Assembly: GCA_022560615.1 (NCBI GenBank) | Contig: JADFSR010000004.1 | Coordinates: forward strand, 62,001 to 126,000 | Source: Gemmatimonadota bacterium | Lineage (GTDB): Bacteria > Gemmatimonadota > Gemmatimonadetes > Longimicrobiales > Gaopeijiaceae | DNA length: 64,000 nt | Direction of reading: 5' to 3' | Shown here: piece after piece, positions 61,542 through 64,000 of the stretch | Layout: the number at the start of each line of letters is the position of its first letter | How positions within the stretch are numbered: the first letter of the stretch is position 1 | Translations under genes and position numbers: made by a program | Notes under the pieces: generated by a model | The model's input: the letters and a program-made list of their open reading frames with translations, nothing else | What the model was told of the DNA's origin: nothing | Database searches by the model: none

Positions 61542-62860
61542 AACGAGACAACGTGCGTAGGAACCTTGCCGGATCATTGCTCGGCTTGACAGCGCTCGGC
61601 GTCGTCGCATGCGAGGAACAGACGCCGACGTCGCTCGACGATGCCCTGCTCCCCGAAGAGCCGATCACGTTGGAGCTGCACGTCCCATGGGAGGACTTCG
61701 CGTCCAACCTCGAGGTGATCGGTGGTTATGGATCCCCTTCAGAGTTGGGCACCGGCGTGCTCGCCAATTCCTTCGCGGGCACACTCGACGCCCGGACTCT
61801 GTTGCGCTTCGCGGCGTATCCCACGTCGGTCGCCGTGAGGGATACTACGGGAACGACCCGTACCGATTCGTCGCTCACGTACATCGGTGGTCGCCTGGTC
61901 GCCTTCCTGGACACGATCGCGAGCACCAATGAGGGGCCTGTGCTGCTGAGTCTGGGAGCGATTCAGCACGAGTGGGACGTGAGCACGGTCACCTGGACTA
62001 CAGCGGTCGACACGATCAACGATCGGCGGCTGTGGCCGGAGGAAGGCGCCGGGCCCGTTGTGCCTCTGGGCACCGCCGAGTGGGACCCGGCGACGGGTGA
62101 TTCCGTCTGGTTCGAGCTAGACTCGGCACAGATCGCCGCGTGGGCCGATACCCTGGACGCCAGCCGGGGTGCGCGAATCGATCTGCTCACGGAAGGCGCG
62201 CGGATCCAGATCGCGACGGCCGTGCTACGACTCAATACGCGTCCGAGTCTGAACCCCGACTCGACGTTCTTCCTCGTGGCGCCGCGTGAGGAGATCAGCT
62301 TCGTCTACAACCCGTTCCCCGAGCCTCCGCCGGACGGCATTCGGGTCGGTGGGGCGCCGGCTTGGCGTACGGTTCTCGACGTGCGCATGCCGATGCAACT
62401 CAATGGCCCGGAGGCGCTGTGTGCTGTGGTCTCTTGCCCCGTGACACTCCATGCCTCCGAGCTCAACTACGCGGCGCTGGTATTCCGGACCCGACGAACT
62501 CAAGAGGCGTTCCAGCCGACCGACACCGTGGCGATCGACGTGCGGCCGGTGCTCAGTCGGGCGGCGTTGCCGAAGGCGCCGCTGGGGAACTCACTGGTCG
62601 GCTTTGTGGGGCGCCTCATCGGACCTGAGTTCTTCGGCGAGCAGGCTGGTCAGGACGTCGAGATTCCGATCACGATCTTCGCGCAGAATCTCATCTCAGG
62701 GACGGATGCGGCGGGGTTCGAGCCCCCGCAGACGCTCGCGTTGCTCTCGGTTTTCGAGCCAGTTTCGATCGCGTTCGCGTCGTTCCATGGCCCGGGTGAC
62801 GAAAACGCCCCGTTCCTCAGGTTGATCGTAACCATCGGCCGATCAGTGGAGCTACCGTGA
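61538..62860 (+). CDS. Exported lipoprotein of unknown function
   Basis: A 440-residue protein with a lipoprotein signal (LAGSLLGLTALGVVAC). The TTG start at 61538 overlaps the cdd stop (TTGA); GTG 61553 and ATG 61517 are alternatives. The mature part is beta-rich with many Thr/Asp/Trp residues (VTWTTAVDTIND, GTAEWDPATGDSVWFELD) and one possible disulfide (CAVVSC). I recognise no family. Its stop overlaps the following outer-membrane protein gene (GTGA), so the two may work together at the outer membrane. Confidence 0.6.
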   Translation: MKRDNVRRNLAGSLLGLTALGVVACEEQTPTSLDDALLPEEPITLELHVPWEDFASNLEVIGGYGSPSELGTGVLANSFAGTLDARTLLRFAAYPTSVAVRDTTGTTRTDSSLTYIGGRLVAFLDTIASTNEGPVLLSLGAIQHEWDVSTVTWTTAVDTINDRRLWPEEGAGPVVPLGTAEWDPATGDSVWFELDSAQIAAWADTLDASRGARIDLLTEGARIQIATAVLRLNTRPSLNPDSTFFLVAPREEISFVYNPFPEPPPDGIRVGGAPAWRTVLDVRMPMQLNGPEALCAVVSCPVTLHASELNYAALVFRTRRTQEAFQPTDTVAIDVRPVLSRAALPKAPLGNSLVGFVGRLIGPEFFGEQAGQDVEIPITIFAQNLISGTDAAGFEPPQTLALLSVFEPVSIAFASFHGPGDENAPFLRLIVTIGRSVELP

Positions 62861-64000
62861 GGTACGTACCTGTGCGCGTGCGCGTCTTCGTGCTGACCGC
62901 GGCGCTGTCGTTGAGCGCGGCATCGCTGTCTGCGCAGTCGCTCTACAACGCGGCGGGGCTCGGCCTCCCAGGCGAGCCGATCGATGGGCGCGGAAGGGCG
63001 TTGGGCAACCTCGGCATCGGTCTGTGGGGACACTCGATTCTACCGGGTGATCCAGGTGCGGCCGGCTTGCTCGTCATCCCCTCGGCGGTGCTCGTGGCGC
63101 AGCCGTCCTGGGTCGAATACCAGCGTGGAGCGGACGAGAGCGGGAGCTTTCAGGGCAACCGCTTCCCATTGCTCGGCATCGGGTACCCGCTCTTTTCAGG
63201 CATGTTTACGGCAAGTTCCGGCTCATTCCTCGACCAGCGCTTTGACGGCCAACGTGATGTGACGGTCGAACTGATCGACGGTCCCACCGATGCTACGGAC
63301 TTCTTCGAGCAGGACGGCGCCATCTCCCACGTCAACTTCGGCTACTCGAGGCGGCTCAGCGAGCGGCTGGGCGTAGGCGTCACAGTGGGTCGGTACGCGG
63401 GCTCCGTGTCGCGCCGGTTGATTCGCGACTTCAGCGTGGCGACCGCGACCGAGAACCTCGACGTGTACGAGGTGGGCGGCCGGTGGAGCTATTCTGGCTC
63501 GTCCGTGACGGCGGGCTTCGCTGCCGACGTGGGCACTGTCGCCCGTGTCGCAGGTAGCGCGACTTGGTCCGGCTCCCTCAACGCCACTGCATCGGAGGGG
63601 ACGGAAGGGAGCGACCGCGCCTTCGACCTTCCCTTTCAGTACCGGTTGGGTACGAGCGTCTTGCTGGCACCCGGACTACTCGTGACAGCAAGCGTGATTC
63701 GCGCCGATTGGGCAGACGTCGCTGACGACTTGATGACTCCCACCACCGTGGGAAGCACGAACGGATTCGGTGTGGGTCTCGAGTTGTCGCGTGCGCGGCT
63801 GTTGGGTCTTACCGCACCGCTTCGGTTTGGATACCGGAAGAGTAGTCTCCCGTTCTCGTTCGGGAGCTCGGGCGCGACCGAGACGGCCTTCGCCGGCGGC
63901 TTCGGCTTCATCTTGAATGAGACGAACGGGATCACTCTGGCCGGCGCGGATTTTGCGCTCGAGAGGGGTGAGCGCTCCGACTCCTCGCTCACGGAGCGGT
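62857..64000 (+). CDS. Outer-membrane beta-barrel protein, 3' end outside the window
   Basis: The frame is open from GTG 62857 to the window end (381 codons seen). A signal peptide (VFVLTAALSLSAASLSAQ) is followed by NAAGLGLPGEPIDGRGRALGNLG and then alternating amphipathic strands with frequent glycines (VNFGYSRRLSERLGVGVTVG, VGGRWSYSGSSVTAGFAADV, FAGGFGFILNETNGITLAG). This N-terminal pattern resembles OmpP1/FadL/PorV-like barrels. No specific substrate can be assigned. Confidence 0.65.
   Translation, partial: MRYVPVRVRVFVLTAALSLSAASLSAQSLYNAAGLGLPGEPIDGRGRALGNLGIGLWGHSILPGDPGAAGLLVIPSAVLVAQPSWVEYQRGADESGSFQGNRFPLLGIGYPLFSGMFTASSGSFLDQRFDGQRDVTVELIDGPTDATDFFEQDGAISHVNFGYSRRLSERLGVGVTVGRYAGSVSRRLIRDFSVATATENLDVYEVGGRWSYSGSSVTAGFAADVGTVARVAGSATWSGSLNATASEGTEGSDRAFDLPFQYRLGTSVLLAPGLLVTASVIRADWADVADDLMTPTTVGSTNGFGVGLELSRARLLGLTAPLRFGYRKSSLPFSFGSSGATETAFAGGFGFILNETNGITLAGADFALERGERSDSSLTER

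Noticed and set aside
1-64000. tRNA genes (including selC), rRNA and CRISPR arrays
   Set aside because: I looked in the intergenic gaps on both strands and saw no cloverleaf, rRNA segment or regular spacer array. The selenocysteine machinery must be sought elsewhere in the genome.

Overview
The window reads as chromosomal DNA of a GC-rich, diderm, aerobic heterotroph. I infer Gemmatimonadota, moderately confidently, from the mix of secreted S9 and M19 peptidases, GMC/gluconate-dehydrogenase-3 pairs, cytochrome c-type copper monooxygenases, DUF4097 proteins, outer-membrane beta-barrels and a MurE with the meso-diaminopimelate motif DNPR. No rRNA, tRNA, CRISPR or phage genes were seen. Translation is tightly coupled, with many ATGA, GTGA and TGATG overlaps, and UGA is the ordinary stop codon.

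Layout. 1-3.7 kb: tail of an alpha/beta-hydrolase-type protein, a GMC dehydrogenase pair on the minus strand, and a copper-monooxygenase remnant cut at both ends. 3.7-8.0 kb: a compact mercury-resistance cluster on the minus strand, read as outer-membrane protein, secreted HMA protein, merR, merT, membrane-anchored HMA protein, merA. 8.2-13 kb: secreted proteins of unknown role and an S9 peptidase. 13-16.5 kb: an M19 dipeptidase operon with a Na+/solute symporter. 16.7-22 kb: a Yip1-like protein, then a molybdopterin oxidoreductase with fdhD and mobA, and a membrane acyltransferase. 22-25.8 kb: cytochrome c, Tat-exported flavoprotein, histidine kinase. 25.8-28.2 kb: glycerol-3-phosphate catabolism. 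28.4-31.6 kb: a frameshifted ECF sigma factor, its anti-sigma factor and two DUF4097 proteins. 31.9-33.7 kb: a TPR protein. 34-50.2 kb: the full dcw cell-division/peptidoglycan cluster (mraZ to ftsZ), interrupted between ftsQ and ftsA by a 280-bp inverted-repeat element. 50.3-64 kb: M23 peptidase, a large membrane protein, ftsY, recG, asnS, a 2-hydroxyacid dehydrogenase, mazG, alr, cdd, a lipoprotein and a truncated outer-membrane protein.

The most unusual system is the mercury cluster. Both HMA (MerP-like) genes carry an in-frame UGA exactly where the first cysteine of the CxxC metal site belongs. Read as selenocysteine, each becomes a complete protein: one with a signal peptide (U35-S-V-C38), one with an N-terminal membrane anchor (U62-D-G-C65). 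Each UGA is followed by a hairpin that fits the general bacterial SECIS layout (apical loop beginning 17 or 21 nt after UGA, with G as second loop base). Conventional gene callers would break both genes. The cluster also has two MerR-type promoters with 20-bp spacers, one carrying the classical GTAC-N4-GTAC dyad, and a MerR with all three mercury-binding cysteines. The inferred route is outer-membrane protein, selenol/thiol periplasmic carriers, MerT, then reduction by MerA.
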